64,000 nucleotides of DNA, from assembly GCA_965229345.1 (NCBI GenBank), contig OZ245872.1, forward strand, positions 930,001 through 994,000, read 5' to 3'. Position 1 is the stretch's first letter, and each line of letters opens with the position of its first letter. This stretch comes from PBB1 sp965229345 (GTDB taxonomy: Bacteria > Pseudomonadota > Gammaproteobacteria > Burkholderiales > Burkholderiaceae_C). A model generated the notes under the pieces. The model worked only from the letters and a program-made list of their open reading frames with translations. It did no database searches and was not told the origin of the DNA. Position numbers and translations under genes: made by a program. Shown piece after piece: positions 16,464 through 25,254 of this stretch.

Positions 16464-18689
16464 TCAGTTCGCGCCCGCGGGCGTGCGCGGTGCCGGTCCG
16501 GTCGGGGGCGGCGAGATCGGCTGGGCCGGGTCCTCGACGGTCTTCAGCGGTGGAACCACCGGCACGCCGTTGATCGGCAGCAGCGGGTTGGAGGGGATCC
16601 TCACGTCCTTCTGCTCGCCGCGCAGCAGCTCGTAGCGGTCGATCGACAGGCTGTTCGATGCGCTGGCGTCGCGCATCACGACAGGCCGCAGGAAGACCAT
16701 CTGGTTGGTGCGCTTCTTGGAGCGCGACTCGCTGCGGAACAGCGCACCGAGATAAGGGATGTCGCCGAGGAGCGGCACCTGGGACTTGTCCACCGTGATG
16801 GTGTCCTCGATCAGGCCCCCCAGCACGATGATCTGCCCGTCATCGACCACCACCGTCGATTCGATCGAGCGCTTGTTGGTGGTCGGCCCGGCGCTCGACG
16901 TGCCCGGTGCCGTGCCCGAGGCCAGGCTGGAGGATTCCTGGAACAGCGTCATCCGCACCGTGCCGTTCTCGCCGATCTGCGGGCGGATGCGCAGCGTGAT
17001 GCCGACGTCCTTGCGCTCGATGGTCTGGAACGGGCTCACCGTCGAGCCGCTGCCGCCGGTGTTCGTGTACTGGCCGGTGATGAAGGGCACGTTGCTGCCG
17101 ACGATGATCTTCGCTTCTTCGTTGTCCAGCGTGACCAGGTTCGGCGTCGAGACGATGTTGGTGTCGGCGCGCGACTGCAAGGCGCGCGCGATCGCAGCCA
17201 GGCCGAAGTTGTCACCGATCTTGCGCACCACGCCGATGTTGAAGCCCTCCCCGATGCCCGCCAGCGCGCCGGTCACCGTGGTCGCGGCCGCGTTGGTCTT
17301 GATGTTGGTGTTACCACTGCCGAAGTTGGTGCCCACGCCGCCGATGTAGCGGCCGTTGACGTTGCCGAGCGCCTGCCACTGGAAGCCGAAGTCGGCCGAA
17401 TCGTCACCAGAGACCTCGACGATCATCGTCTCGATGAACACCTGCGCGCGGCGCGCATCGAGCTGGTCGATCATCGCGCGCAACTGGCGGTACATCGGTT
17501 CGGGCGCGGTGATGATCAGTGCGTTGGTGGCCGGGTCGGCCTGCACGAAGCCGCCGGTCGATGGCCCCGCCGAGGGCGTCACCGGGGCAGTGGCCTGGGG
17601 GGAGCCGCCCTGGCCGCTGAGGGCATTGACCAGATTCTGCGTCGACGGTGTGTTCGCTGGCGACGGGCCCGCGCTGTTGCTGCCCGCGGAAGCGCCGCTG
17701 CTGCTGTAGGCCGCGCGCAGCACGGCGGCCAGCTTCGTGGCATCGGCATTCTTCAGGTAGACCACCCAGATGTTGCCGGCTGCGTTGCCGCCCTGGACCG
17801 GCTGGTCGAGCTTGTCGACCAGCGCGCGGATGGCTGCCAGTCGCGCCGGGTTCGGCGCGCGCACCAGCAGCGAGTTGCTGCGCGGATCGACCAGCACCGA
17901 GGCGCCAGTGCCACCGGCGGCGCCGGGGGCCGTGCCGCCGGTCGAATCGGTCAACCGCTGCACCAGCACCGCGATGTCGCTGGCCACCGCGTGCTTCAGG
18001 GTGATGACTTCGACATCGCCCGTGCTCGGCGTGTCCATCGCCGCGATGATCTTGCCGATGCGCTGCAGGTTGTCCGCGTAATCGGTGATGACCAGCGTGT
18101 TGTTACCGGGGTTCGCGTTGATGGTGTTGTTGGGGCTGATCAGCGGGCGCAGCACCGGCACCAGGTTGTTGGCGTTCTCGTGCGTCAGCCGGTAGATCTG
18201 CGTCAGCACCTGGTCGCCGCGGCGGTTGACATCCCCGACGGAGACCGTGCCCGACTGCAGCTTGGCGTCGGCCTCCGGCACCACCTTGAACAGGCCGCCC
18301 ACCTCCACCACGGTGTAGCCCTGCCCGCGCAGCGCCGCCAGGTAGTTCAGGTAGGCCTCGTGTGGTGCCAGCGCCTTCTCGCTGTACAGCGTCATCGTGC
18401 CCTTGACGCGTGGATCGACGACGAACTGCTGGCGCAGGATGGCGGCCATGGCCCGCGACACCGCGTCGATGTCGGCGTTGACAAAGTTGAGTGTCACCGG
18501 CTCGCCGCGGAATCGGCTGGCCACCGCTTCGGGAGCGGGTGCCTGCGCGTGCGCCACGGTGGGCACCACGCCCAATGGCGACAGCAGCAGCGACAGCGAC
18601 AACGGGATGCACACCGCGTGGGTGCCGAGACGCGATGCGTGTGGGCACCAGCGGCGTGGCAGCAAGGACCTCGAGGCGCGAGCAGTCAT
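16464..18689 (-). CDS. gspD: Type II secretion outer-membrane secretin GspD
   Basis: 741 residues from the ATG at 18689, 2 bases after gspN. A signal peptide with a long basic n-region ends at about 'VAHAQA' (residues 44-49). Periplasmic N0-N3 domains follow ('VTLNFVNADIDAVSRAMA', then repeated secretin N modules with 'NTLVITDYADNLQRIGKIIA' and 'NSLLVRAPNPARLAAIRALV'). The C-terminal secretin beta-barrel carries 'VPLLGDIPYLGALFRS'. An Ala/Ser/Pro-rich linker splits N3. It forms the outer-membrane channel. No pilotin gene (gspS) is seen nearby. The open frame continues upstream over gspN, but that part is out of family. Confidence 0.96.
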   Translation of the reverse strand: MTARASRSLLPRRWCPHASRLGTHAVCIPLSLSLLLSPLGVVPTVAHAQAPAPEAVASRFRGEPVTLNFVNADIDAVSRAMAAILRQQFVVDPRVKGTMTLYSEKALAPHEAYLNYLAALRGQGYTVVEVGGLFKVVPEADAKLQSGTVSVGDVNRRGDQVLTQIYRLTHENANNLVPVLRPLISPNNTINANPGNNTLVITDYADNLQRIGKIIAAMDTPSTGDVEVITLKHAVASDIAVLVQRLTDSTGGTAPGAAGGTGASVLVDPRSNSLLVRAPNPARLAAIRALVDKLDQPVQGGNAAGNIWVVYLKNADATKLAAVLRAAYSSSGASAGSNSAGPSPANTPSTQNLVNALSGQGGSPQATAPVTPSAGPSTGGFVQADPATNALIITAPEPMYRQLRAMIDQLDARRAQVFIETMIVEVSGDDSADFGFQWQALGNVNGRYIGGVGTNFGSGNTNIKTNAAATTVTGALAGIGEGFNIGVVRKIGDNFGLAAIARALQSRADTNIVSTPNLVTLDNEEAKIIVGSNVPFITGQYTNTGGSGSTVSPFQTIERKDVGITLRIRPQIGENGTVRMTLFQESSSLASGTAPGTSSAGPTTNKRSIESTVVVDDGQIIVLGGLIEDTITVDKSQVPLLGDIPYLGALFRSESRSKKRTNQMVFLRPVVMRDASASNSLSIDRYELLRGEQKDVRIPSNPLLPINGVPVVPPLKTVEDPAQPISPPPTGPAPRTPAGAN

Positions 18690-18691
18690 GT

Positions 18692-19636
18692 CTATCCGAT
18701 CGAAATGACGGACCGCGCGCCGTCGCGCCGCCCGATGATGTTCAGCAGGTTGCCCAGCGCGGCGTCGTTGGGGTCGGCGGCGCTGGCCTCGCCCGTGAAG
18801 CGCAGGCCTGCGAGGCCCCAGGTGCCGTTGCCGCTCAGCAGCAAAGCACCTTCCAGCGTGGACAGCGTGATCTGCGCCGTTCCTCTCGACGCGTTGCTGC
18901 GGCGGTTGTCCGGCGACGCGTTCAGCGGTTCTCCCCGTACCGTCAGCCGGTAGCTTCCGAGTGTGTCCAGCGTGGACAGCCGCGAGGAGGCGTTGATCAG
19001 CTCGACATCCAGCCCGCCGGCCAGGCGCCAGCGGCCTTGCGCCGACTCGATCGTCAGGCCTGGGGACAGCAGTCGCGCCGTTCCACCCAGGCGCAGGGTG
19101 TTCCATGGGGTGCCCAGGCCGGTGAGCCAGGCGCTCGGCCACTGACCGACCCAGTCGGCCGGTGGATTCAAGGTCGCGGTGTAGCCATCGAGGCCGGGTG
19201 CCCAGCGCACGGTGACCGGGCCGTGCAGGCAGCAATCCTGGCTGAGCACCACCGCCACTCCCCAACCGCTCGGCCGCGCGTTCCAGGCCAGGCGCCCCGG
19301 CAATGCGGCCTTGTCGCGACTGTCCGGGCCGCCCGTGAGCGCCACCACGGCGCTGCCCGACCAGACACTGCCGCGCGCATCCAGCAGCATCAGGCGCTGT
19401 TGCGTGGCCGCCGACACGCCAGCGGCCAGCCAGCTTGCCGGAGCGAAGCAGATCAATCCGATCAGCGCACCAGTGATCGCGCCGGCCCAGCCCCAGCGGG
19501 TGCTGCCGACGCGGGCTCGGCCCCATGCGACTTCGGCGTAGCTCGATTCAGCCCAGCGGGAGACGGCCATGCTGTTCTGAAATGCCGTGCGGCCGCGTGC
19601 CCGCGGCCCCAGCCTGCCGAGCCAACGGCCCTTCAT
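18692..19636 (-). CDS. gspN: Type II secretion protein GspN
   Basis: 314 residues. One membrane segment lies at about residues 48-72 ('WAGAITGALIGLICFAPASW'), followed by a periplasmic T2SSN-type domain with 'LDARGSVWSGSAVVALTGG' and 'LRLGGTARLLSPGLTIESAQGRWRLAGG'. GspN is an accessory inner-membrane component found only in some T2SS loci, including those of Burkholderiales. The N-terminal 40 residues before the anchor are longer than usual, so a later start is possible. ATGA overlap with gspM. Confidence 0.88.
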   Translation of the reverse strand: MKGRWLGRLGPRARGRTAFQNSMAVSRWAESSYAEVAWGRARVGSTRWGWAGAITGALIGLICFAPASWLAAGVSAATQQRLMLLDARGSVWSGSAVVALTGGPDSRDKAALPGRLAWNARPSGWGVAVVLSQDCCLHGPVTVRWAPGLDGYTATLNPPADWVGQWPSAWLTGLGTPWNTLRLGGTARLLSPGLTIESAQGRWRLAGGLDVELINASSRLSTLDTLGSYRLTVRGEPLNASPDNRRSNASRGTAQITLSTLEGALLLSGNGTWGLAGLRFTGEASAADPNDAALGNLLNIIGRRDGARSVISIG

Positions 19637-20184
19637 CGCTGACCACCCAGGCTCAGCACCAGCGTGCCGGTGTAGCCCTGTGCACCCCGCGTGAGCTGGA
19701 CCTCGGTGGTGCGCATGCGTGCTGCGCTGCGCACTTCGGCCAGCCAGTCACGCAGTTCGTCGCCGCTCAGGCCGTTGACCGCGACGGTGGCGAGCTCGCC
19801 CTGCCATTGCAGCGAGGCGCGGCCGGCAAAGCGGGCCATCGTCCCTTGCAGTGCAGCGCTGGCTTGTGCACTGGGAACCGGTGCAATCGCGCGCAGTTCG
19901 GCGGCTTCGGCTGCCAGCCGATTCAGGCGCTGGAGTTGGGCGCCTTGCTGATCGATGCGGGCAGGCGCCTCGCGCAGGGTTCGCCAGGCCGGCTGGATCG
20001 CCACGCTCCACAGCAGCAGGGCACCGATCAGCGCTGCCGCAGCGGTCAGCCCGGCGCGTTCGCGTGCGGCGAGCGCTGTCCAGCGGGCCAGCAGCGTGTC
20101 GCGCGCAGCGATCCATGAGGCCGGCCCCGAGCGACGATCACCGGATCGGGCAGTGCCCACGGGCGCGCTGGCCGGTCGGCTCAT
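19633..20184 (-). CDS. gspM: Type II secretion protein GspM
   Basis: 183 residues. A cytoplasmic basic stub is followed by one membrane helix (about residues 45-65, 'GLTAAAALIGALLLWSVAI') and a periplasmic ferredoxin-like domain ending 'GYTGTLVLSLGG'. GspM pairs with GspL in the inner-membrane platform. Identification rests on topology and on its position between gspL and gspN, with 4-base overlaps on both sides. Confidence 0.9.
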   Translation of the reverse strand: MSRPASAPVGTARSGDRRSGPASWIAARDTLLARWTALAARERAGLTAAAALIGALLLWSVAIQPAWRTLREAPARIDQQGAQLQRLNRLAAEAAELRAIAPVPSAQASAALQGTMARFAGRASLQWQGELATVAVNGLSGDELRDWLAEVRSAARMRTTEVQLTRGAQGYTGTLVLSLGGQR

Positions 20185-21449
20185 GGTGTCAGGCCCGCCG
20201 CCGGGCTCAGGCTGACGCGGCCATCGGCCGCATCGACCTGCCAGCCGGCCGGTTGCAGCTGGCTGCGGAATTGCGTCATCTCGGCGTCGCTCCAGCCGGT
20301 GGCTGAAAGCGTGAGCCGCCCCGATTCGTAGCGCAGGTTGTTCACCGGGGGCTGGCTTGGCGGCCAGGCGGCTGCAGCGGCCAGCAGCATCGGTTCGACA
20401 TCGGCCGCCGACGGGCGACCCGCGGCCGCACGCAACGTGTCCACCTCACGCTGCATCTGCAGCGGCGCGTCGAGCACGGCGCTGACCTGCGGGAAGGTGG
20501 TCTGCAACAGCGAGACCATCGCCTGGCGTTGGGCACCGAGTTCAGAGCGCAGGTGCCAGGCCCACAGATTCAGACCGAGCAGCTGCACCACCAGCAGGGC
20601 CAGCAGGCCGTAGCGCACCGGTCGCCAACCCGGGCTCAGCCAGCGGCGCCAGGCATCGCGTGCGGCTCGGGTGCCGCGGTGGCGGGCGGCCAGATCGAAC
20701 TGGCGCAGATTCCACAGCGTGCGAGTGGCCTGCAAGGCGCGCTCGCCAGCCGACACCACCGCCACGGGCGCGGCCAGCCAGCGCTCTGCCGTGGTCGCCA
20801 CCTCCGGTGTCGCCGTCCAGCGGGCATCGGCAGGCAGCTCGGCGGGCAGCAATGCCCGCGCGAGACCGCCTTGCAAGCGCAGCACAGCCACGCCATCCGC
20901 ATGCGACCAGGTCAGCACCACGTCGTGGGGCGCGCCGCTGCCTTCCACCGAGGCCGCACCGCGCGCCGCGCTGAAATGACCGGACGGTGGCGAGTCGGGC
21001 CACACTGCCGGCACGACCCGGTCCACGAACACCCGGTGGCGTTCCAGCTCGGCCAGCTCACCATGCAGCCAGCGGCGGCTGACCGCGGCGACCCACGTCG
21101 GTTGGCCGGCGGCTGCGTCCGGTGCGAGCGCCAGATGCGTGGCATCGGCATCGTCGAGCAGGGCCTCTTCGAGCACGCCAGTGAGCGCGGCGCGCAACCG
21201 CGCCGACGGTGCTTTTGGCAAGGTGATGCGGTGCCAGGCAACATCGCTGTCGCCCACCACGGCGATCACGCTGTCGGCCTTTGGGAGCAAGGCGGCGGCA
21301 CTGCGGCCTTGCGCCTGCATCGTGAAGCCGTCGCGACTCAGCAGGTAATCGAACTCGTTCTCAGCGGACGAACCATCGGGTGCGGCCCCGTCGGCATGGC
21401 GGCTGCGCAGGCGGGACCGCGGCGACAGTGAGATGACGAGGATGGACAT
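20181..21449 (-). CDS. gspL: Type II secretion protein GspL
   Basis: 422 residues from the ATG at 21449 ('MSILVISLSPRSRL'); an ATG at 21464 adds only five residues. The cytoplasmic actin-like domain occupies about residues 1-260, a single membrane segment about 265-285 ('YGLLALLVVQLLGLNLWAW'), and a periplasmic domain ends the protein ('LRYESGRLTLSATGWSDAEMTQFRSQL'). GspL recruits GspE to the membrane. A 147-bp gap separates it from gspK, the only real break in the leftward gsp operon; I see no convincing promoter there. Confidence 0.92.
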   Translation of the reverse strand: MSILVISLSPRSRLRSRHADGAAPDGSSAENEFDYLLSRDGFTMQAQGRSAAALLPKADSVIAVVGDSDVAWHRITLPKAPSARLRAALTGVLEEALLDDADATHLALAPDAAAGQPTWVAAVSRRWLHGELAELERHRVFVDRVVPAVWPDSPPSGHFSAARGAASVEGSGAPHDVVLTWSHADGVAVLRLQGGLARALLPAELPADARWTATPEVATTAERWLAAPVAVVSAGERALQATRTLWNLRQFDLAARHRGTRAARDAWRRWLSPGWRPVRYGLLALLVVQLLGLNLWAWHLRSELGAQRQAMVSLLQTTFPQVSAVLDAPLQMQREVDTLRAAAGRPSAADVEPMLLAAAAAWPPSQPPVNNLRYESGRLTLSATGWSDAEMTQFRSQLQPAGWQVDAADGRVSLSPAAGLTP

Positions 21450-21596
21450 GAAGCGAGGTGGCACGCCCGGGCGGGCAGTCGCCGAGTTTAGTCGGGGCTC
21501 CTGAAGGGAACTGACCGTGCGACCCCTGCGAAGGTGATCCCAGCCCGTGCGCCAGCGTGACCGAAGTCTCGCCGATCGACGCGAAAGAACCTCGAC

Positions 21597-22556
21597 TCAG
21601 TTTGGCGCATCTTGCAGGTTCATCCGCTGGCGCTGCAGGGAGAGCACTTCCAGGCCGCGCCGCTCGACCAGCGAGAGCTCTTCGAGCACCCTGTCGCCCA
21701 GGCGGATGCGCCCGCGCACCTCGAAGAAGCTCGACTTCACATCGACCCGCGAGGGGTCCAGCGCCAGCGATGCAGGGAGCAAGCCCTGAGCGTCGGAGAG
21801 GGCCTTGAACGGCGTGCGCTGCCGGCTTTGCACCAGCCGACCGGCCGCGCCGAGGTCCATGCCGTCGACGCTGGCGGCGATCACCTCCCGCGAGGCGGTG
21901 TTCAGGTTGACCGGCGTACGCACCGGCAGGATCACCACCACCGGCGACATCCGGCGCACCGTGTCGGGGTCCACCCCCAGCCAGCTCAGCTGCGCGACCG
22001 TGCGTGGCAGCAAGGGCGGCGTGGCCGAGCGACCCTCCGTGCCAGGCCGCGAGAGCGCATCGCGCAGCCCCGCAGCGAGCCGGTCGGCGAGGTCAGGTGC
22101 GACGCCGATCGAATCGAACAGGCGCCTGGCCGCGGCCAGCTCGGCGGGCACCACCTTGCCATCGCTGCCGACCAGATTGCGCAGGTTGTAGCGCGCCTGT
22201 GCGTCGGTGATCTGTCCGGAGAGGAAGGCCTCGGGGCCGTCGTCGGTGTTCGTCTTGTCGGCGGCGAGAAAGCTCGACAGCCGGGCTTCGGCCAGCGGCG
22301 TGGCCCATGGGTCGCTGAGCGTGGTCGCACCGCCGGACTTGGCGTCTTCGCGCAGGATCAGTCTCGCCCAGTCGAGCGCACCCGCCAGGATCCAGGCCGA
22401 CTGCGTCCGCGCCCGCTCGGCACTTTCGACCTGCACCGCGCGCCACTGCTGCCACACCATCGCCGAGGCCAGGCTGCTGACCAGCACGACGATGAGCATC
22501 GCCGTCAGCAGCGCCGCACCCGTCTGATGCCGGGGCCGGATTCCGGAGGCGGTCAT
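21597..22556 (-). CDS. gspK: Type II secretion minor pseudopilin GspK
   Basis: 319 residues from the ATG at 22556, which overlaps the gspJ stop (ATGA). The N-terminus 'RHQTGAALLTAMLIVVLVSSLASAMVW' is a class III-like signal without the Glu5 of other pseudopilins, as is normal for the tip subunit GspK. The large extra domain includes a helix-hairpin-helix-like 'PVNLNTASREVIAASVDGMDLGAAGRLVQSR'. With GspI and GspJ it caps the pseudopilus and starts assembly. Confidence 0.95.
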   Translation of the reverse strand: MTASGIRPRHQTGAALLTAMLIVVLVSSLASAMVWQQWRAVQVESAERARTQSAWILAGALDWARLILREDAKSGGATTLSDPWATPLAEARLSSFLAADKTNTDDGPEAFLSGQITDAQARYNLRNLVGSDGKVVPAELAAARRLFDSIGVAPDLADRLAAGLRDALSRPGTEGRSATPPLLPRTVAQLSWLGVDPDTVRRMSPVVVILPVRTPVNLNTASREVIAASVDGMDLGAAGRLVQSRQRTPFKALSDAQGLLPASLALDPSRVDVKSSFFEVRGRIRLGDRVLEELSLVERRGLEVLSLQRQRMNLQDAPN

Positions 22557-23236
22557 GGCGGCGAGGGCCCGAAGGCGACGTCGCGGGTGAGCGTGCCGTC
22601 GTTGCCGTCGTTCAAGGTCAGCACCAGCCGCAGGCCCGAGGGCAGCGCCGTGCGCACGCCCACCGGTACCCCGCTGGCAGGCGATGCGGTCGCCACCACG
22701 TTGCCGGTGGATTGGCAATTGCTCCAGGCGTTGCCGCGGTAGCAATACAGCTGCAGCTCCGACACGCCGTCCAGCGTGCGCAGCAGCGCGGGGTCATTGT
22801 ATTGCAGCAGCTGGCTGCGCAACCAGCTGTCCTGCAGCGCGGCGCTTCCCGTGACTGTCGGCCCGGCCCAGCGCGTCCATTGCAGTCGGTCGGTGTCGCG
22901 CTGTGCCGCGTTGCCGGTGAGTGACCAGGCGACCAGTTGCACACCGTCGTCGGTGCGGCGCGTCAGCCGCAGTGTCCTGCCGTCGTAGCTGAGTGCAGGC
23001 ACGGCGTCGGTCTCCTGCAAAGACGCCAGGTCTTGCTCCCACTGGGCGAGCACCGTGCCCAGTCGCAGCGTGCGGTCCAGCTTGGCCTGGCTGGCGTCGC
23101 GGGTGCGCACGATGCCGTCGATGCCTTGCCAGCCCATCACCGCCAGGGTCGCCATGATGCTCAATGCCACCAGCACTTCGACCAGCGTGAAGCCGCGGTT
23201 GGCGGAGGCGATGGGTGTGCCCCTGGCCATGGTCAT
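22553..23236 (-). CDS. gspJ: Type II secretion minor pseudopilin GspJ
   Basis: 227 residues. Prepilin signal 'ANRGFTLVEVLVALSIMATLAVMGWQGIDGI' with cleavage after Gly and Glu at +5, then a GspJ-type beta domain ('LRLTRRTDDGVQLVAWSL', 'LLRTLDGVSELQLYCYRG'). Forms the tip complex with GspI and GspK. ATGA-type overlaps with gspI and gspK. Confidence 0.95.
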   Translation of the reverse strand: MTMARGTPIASANRGFTLVEVLVALSIMATLAVMGWQGIDGIVRTRDASQAKLDRTLRLGTVLAQWEQDLASLQETDAVPALSYDGRTLRLTRRTDDGVQLVAWSLTGNAAQRDTDRLQWTRWAGPTVTGSAALQDSWLRSQLLQYNDPALLRTLDGVSELQLYCYRGNAWSNCQSTGNVVATASPASGVPVGVRTALPSGLRLVLTLNDGNDGTLTRDVAFGPSPP

Positions 23237-23601
23237 TGGTTCGGCAGGATCGCCGACAGCGTCAGCAGCGGCTCGCCGGCGTCATTGCTCATCTGCGTGT
23301 CGACGCGCCGAAAATTCGGGTTCGGCGTGGGCTGCACCCGGTAGGTGCCGATGTAGGTGTGTCCCAGTTGCTCGCAGCTGAAGGTCGAATCACCGATGTC
23401 GGGAAACACCTTCGCGAGCCTCAGACCGGTGAGGTGGTTGTCGGCACACCATTGCGCCTCGCTGATCTCGGCCAGCCGCTGGGCATTGTTCAGCAGCGCA
23501 CCCGCCGCCTTGATCCCCGCACCGAGCGTGATCGCGACGATGACCAGCGCGACCAGCACCTCGATCAGCGTGAACCCACGTGAGGCTCGGGCTGGCTTCA
23601 C
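23233..23601 (-). CDS. gspI: Type II secretion minor pseudopilin GspI
   Basis: 122 residues. Prepilin signal 'SRGFTLIEVLVALVIVAITLGAGIKAAG' then the GspI motif 'AEISEAQWCADNHLTGLRL' (canonical 'TLAQWVADNRLAELRL'). It nucleates the tip complex. Overlaps gspH and gspJ by 4 bases each. Confidence 0.96.
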   Translation of the reverse strand: MKPARASRGFTLIEVLVALVIVAITLGAGIKAAGALLNNAQRLAEISEAQWCADNHLTGLRLAKVFPDIGDSTFSCEQLGHTYIGTYRVQPTPNPNFRRVDTQMSNDAGEPLLTLSAILPNQ

Positions 23602-24107
23602 CGCGACACCGATGGAGGCTCGTCGCTCAAGACGGCGAAGGGCCCCAGGCCATCGGTCGCCAGGGTCAGTCGGCTGTCGCCCAGACGCAGCGTGATGCGC
23701 TGGGCGCCGATCAATGGTTCCGGACCCAGCACGACGTCGGGCGCACCGATCACGTTGGCAGTGACGCCCTCAGACAGCCAGCGCCGGGGCAATCCGGCAG
23801 ACATCGGCAGACCGACGAAGGTGAAGTCAGCCGGTGCTTCGCCCGTGCCCGGTCGGTCGCTGGCGATCGAACGTGGCAGCCAGTGCACCGCCAGCCCAGA
23901 GGCCCGTGCCTCGGCGCGCGCCGATTCGAACAGTGCAGCCAGTCGCGCGCCTTCCTTCTCCAGCAGCGTGTCTGACGGATCGCGCAAGGCCAGACTCACC
24001 ACCGCGGACGCCAACGCGATGATCGCCACCACGACCATCAGCTCGATCAAAGTGAAACCGGCACATCGCGTCTTCCGGCCAGGGCTCGAAGGGAGCGCAG
24101 GCGCCAT
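23598..24107 (-). CDS. gspH: Type II secretion minor pseudopilin GspH
   Basis: 169 residues from the ATG at 24107. Prepilin signal 'CAGFTLIELMVVVAIIALASAVVSLAL' (cleavage after Gly17), then 'LLEKEGARLAALFESARAEARASGLAVHWL', typical of GspH/FimT-like subunits. It links the GspG shaft to the GspIJK tip. Starts 13 bases after gspG. An open frame continues upstream but runs antisense-like through gspG and is rejected. Confidence 0.93.
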   Translation of the reverse strand: MAPALPSSPGRKTRCAGFTLIELMVVVAIIALASAVVSLALRDPSDTLLEKEGARLAALFESARAEARASGLAVHWLPRSIASDRPGTGEAPADFTFVGLPMSAGLPRRWLSEGVTANVIGAPDVVLGPEPLIGAQRITLRLGDSRLTLATDGLGPFAVLSDEPPSVSR

Positions 24108-24120
24108 CAGCGTCAGCCGC

Positions 24121-24600
24121 TCACTGCCAGGAACCGATGTCAGCGTCGTTGCCTTCACCGCCGACGACGCCGTCGGCGCCCAGGCTGTAGATGTCGATCT
24201 CGCCCTTGACGCCCGGGTTGGCAAATTGGTACGGCCGGCCCCACGGGTCATTGGGCAGCTTGTCCAGGTAGGGCTTCCAGTTGGGTGGGATCGTGCCGAC
24301 GGTGGGCTTGGCCACCAGTGCCTTCAGGCCCTGCTCGGCGCTGGGAAAGCGCTGGTTGTCCAGCTTGTAGAGCTTGAGCGCCTGCATCAGGTTGTTGACG
24401 TCGGTGCGGGCGGCGGTCACGCGGGCGTCGTCGGCGCGGTTGAGCACATTCGGCACGATCAGCGCGGCCAGCACGCCGATGATGACCAGCACGACCATCA
24501 ATTCGATGAGCGTGAAGCCGCCCGCGCGGCCTCTGCGTGTGTGCCACGCCATGAGCCACAAAGGAACGTGTGAGCGAGGTCTCAAATCCGTCATTGACAT
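24121..24600 (-). CDS. gspG: Type II secretion major pseudopilin GspG
   Basis: 159 residues from the ATG at 24600 (an ATG at 24594 is equally possible). Prepilin cleavage 'GRAGGFTLIELMVVLVIIGVLAALIVPNVL', then the GspG signature 'DNQRFPSAEQGLKALV', 'LPNDPWGRPYQFANPG' and the calcium-binding loop 'IDIYSLGADGVVGGEGNDADIGSW'. It is the shaft subunit of the pseudopilus. First gene of the leftward operon; divergent from gspC across 58 bp. Confidence 0.97.
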   Translation of the reverse strand: MSMTDLRPRSHVPLWLMAWHTRRGRAGGFTLIELMVVLVIIGVLAALIVPNVLNRADDARVTAARTDVNNLMQALKLYKLDNQRFPSAEQGLKALVAKPTVGTIPPNWKPYLDKLPNDPWGRPYQFANPGVKGEIDIYSLGADGVVGGEGNDADIGSWQ

Positions 24601-24658
24601 GTCGACATCCCGGCCGCGGCCCGAATGCGCGGCTGTCGCGGCGCATGATAATCGTCGT

Positions 24659-25231
24659 ATGTTGTCCCGCTCGGTCGCATTCCTCGTTTGGGCCCTGGTC
24701 GCTGGGACAGCCGTGTTCTGGGGCACGCGACTGCTGGCGCGGCCCACCGTTTCATCGGTGCCGGTGGTGGCGATGGATGCGGCCCTGACGGCAAGCGCCG
24801 ATGTGTCGCGGTTGCTCGGTGCCGCAGTGCAAGCCGAGCCGGTGCCGATCGAGGCCGCGCCGCAGGTCAGCAGCCGATTTCGCCTGACGGGTGTGGTCGC
24901 ACCGAAGGTGCCCAGTGAACAAGGACTGGCGCTGATCTCGGTCGATGGCAATCCGCCGCGCGTCTACTGCGTCGGTGCCGCCATCGATGGCGACCTGATG
25001 CTGCGCGCGGTCAGCCTGCGCACGGCCACCGTGGCGTCTTCGCGCGCCAGCAACGACGCGGCGACCTCCTTCGTGCTGGAACTGCCTGCGCTGTCGACTG
25101 CGGCCACCGGCGCGCTGCCGCAGAGCGGGTTCACCATTCCGCAGCTTGCGCCTCCGGCTGCTCCGGGCGTGCCCGATCGTGACCCGGTCAGCAGCTTCGA
25201 GCCGCCCGCGGCAGGCCGGCCGCAGCGCTAG
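24659..25231 (+). CDS. gspC: Type II secretion protein GspC
   Basis: 190 residues. One N-terminal membrane segment (about residues 5-24), then a homology-region domain 'SSRFRLTGVVAPKVPSEQGLALISVDGNPPRVYCVGAAIDGDLMLRAV' characteristic of GspC, and a Pro/Ala-rich C-terminus without a PDZ domain. GspC bridges the inner-membrane platform to GspD. It is transcribed opposite to the rest of the locus. A possible -10 (TGATAAT, 24646-24652) lies 6 bases before the ATG, implying a nearly leaderless mRNA or an undetected promoter further upstream. Confidence 0.85.
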   Translation: MLSRSVAFLVWALVAGTAVFWGTRLLARPTVSSVPVVAMDAALTASADVSRLLGAAVQAEPVPIEAAPQVSSRFRLTGVVAPKVPSEQGLALISVDGNPPRVYCVGAAIDGDLMLRAVSLRTATVASSRASNDAATSFVLELPALSTAATGALPQSGFTIPQLAPPAAPGVPDRDPVSSFEPPAAGRPQR

Positions 25232-25254
25232 AACGCAGCTCGCCTCTCAGGCGT

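Noticed and set aside
18690..19526. Extension of gspD through gspN in another frame
   Set aside because: The upstream part lacks any signal peptide or secretin domain, while the ATG at 18689 starts a proper signal peptide.
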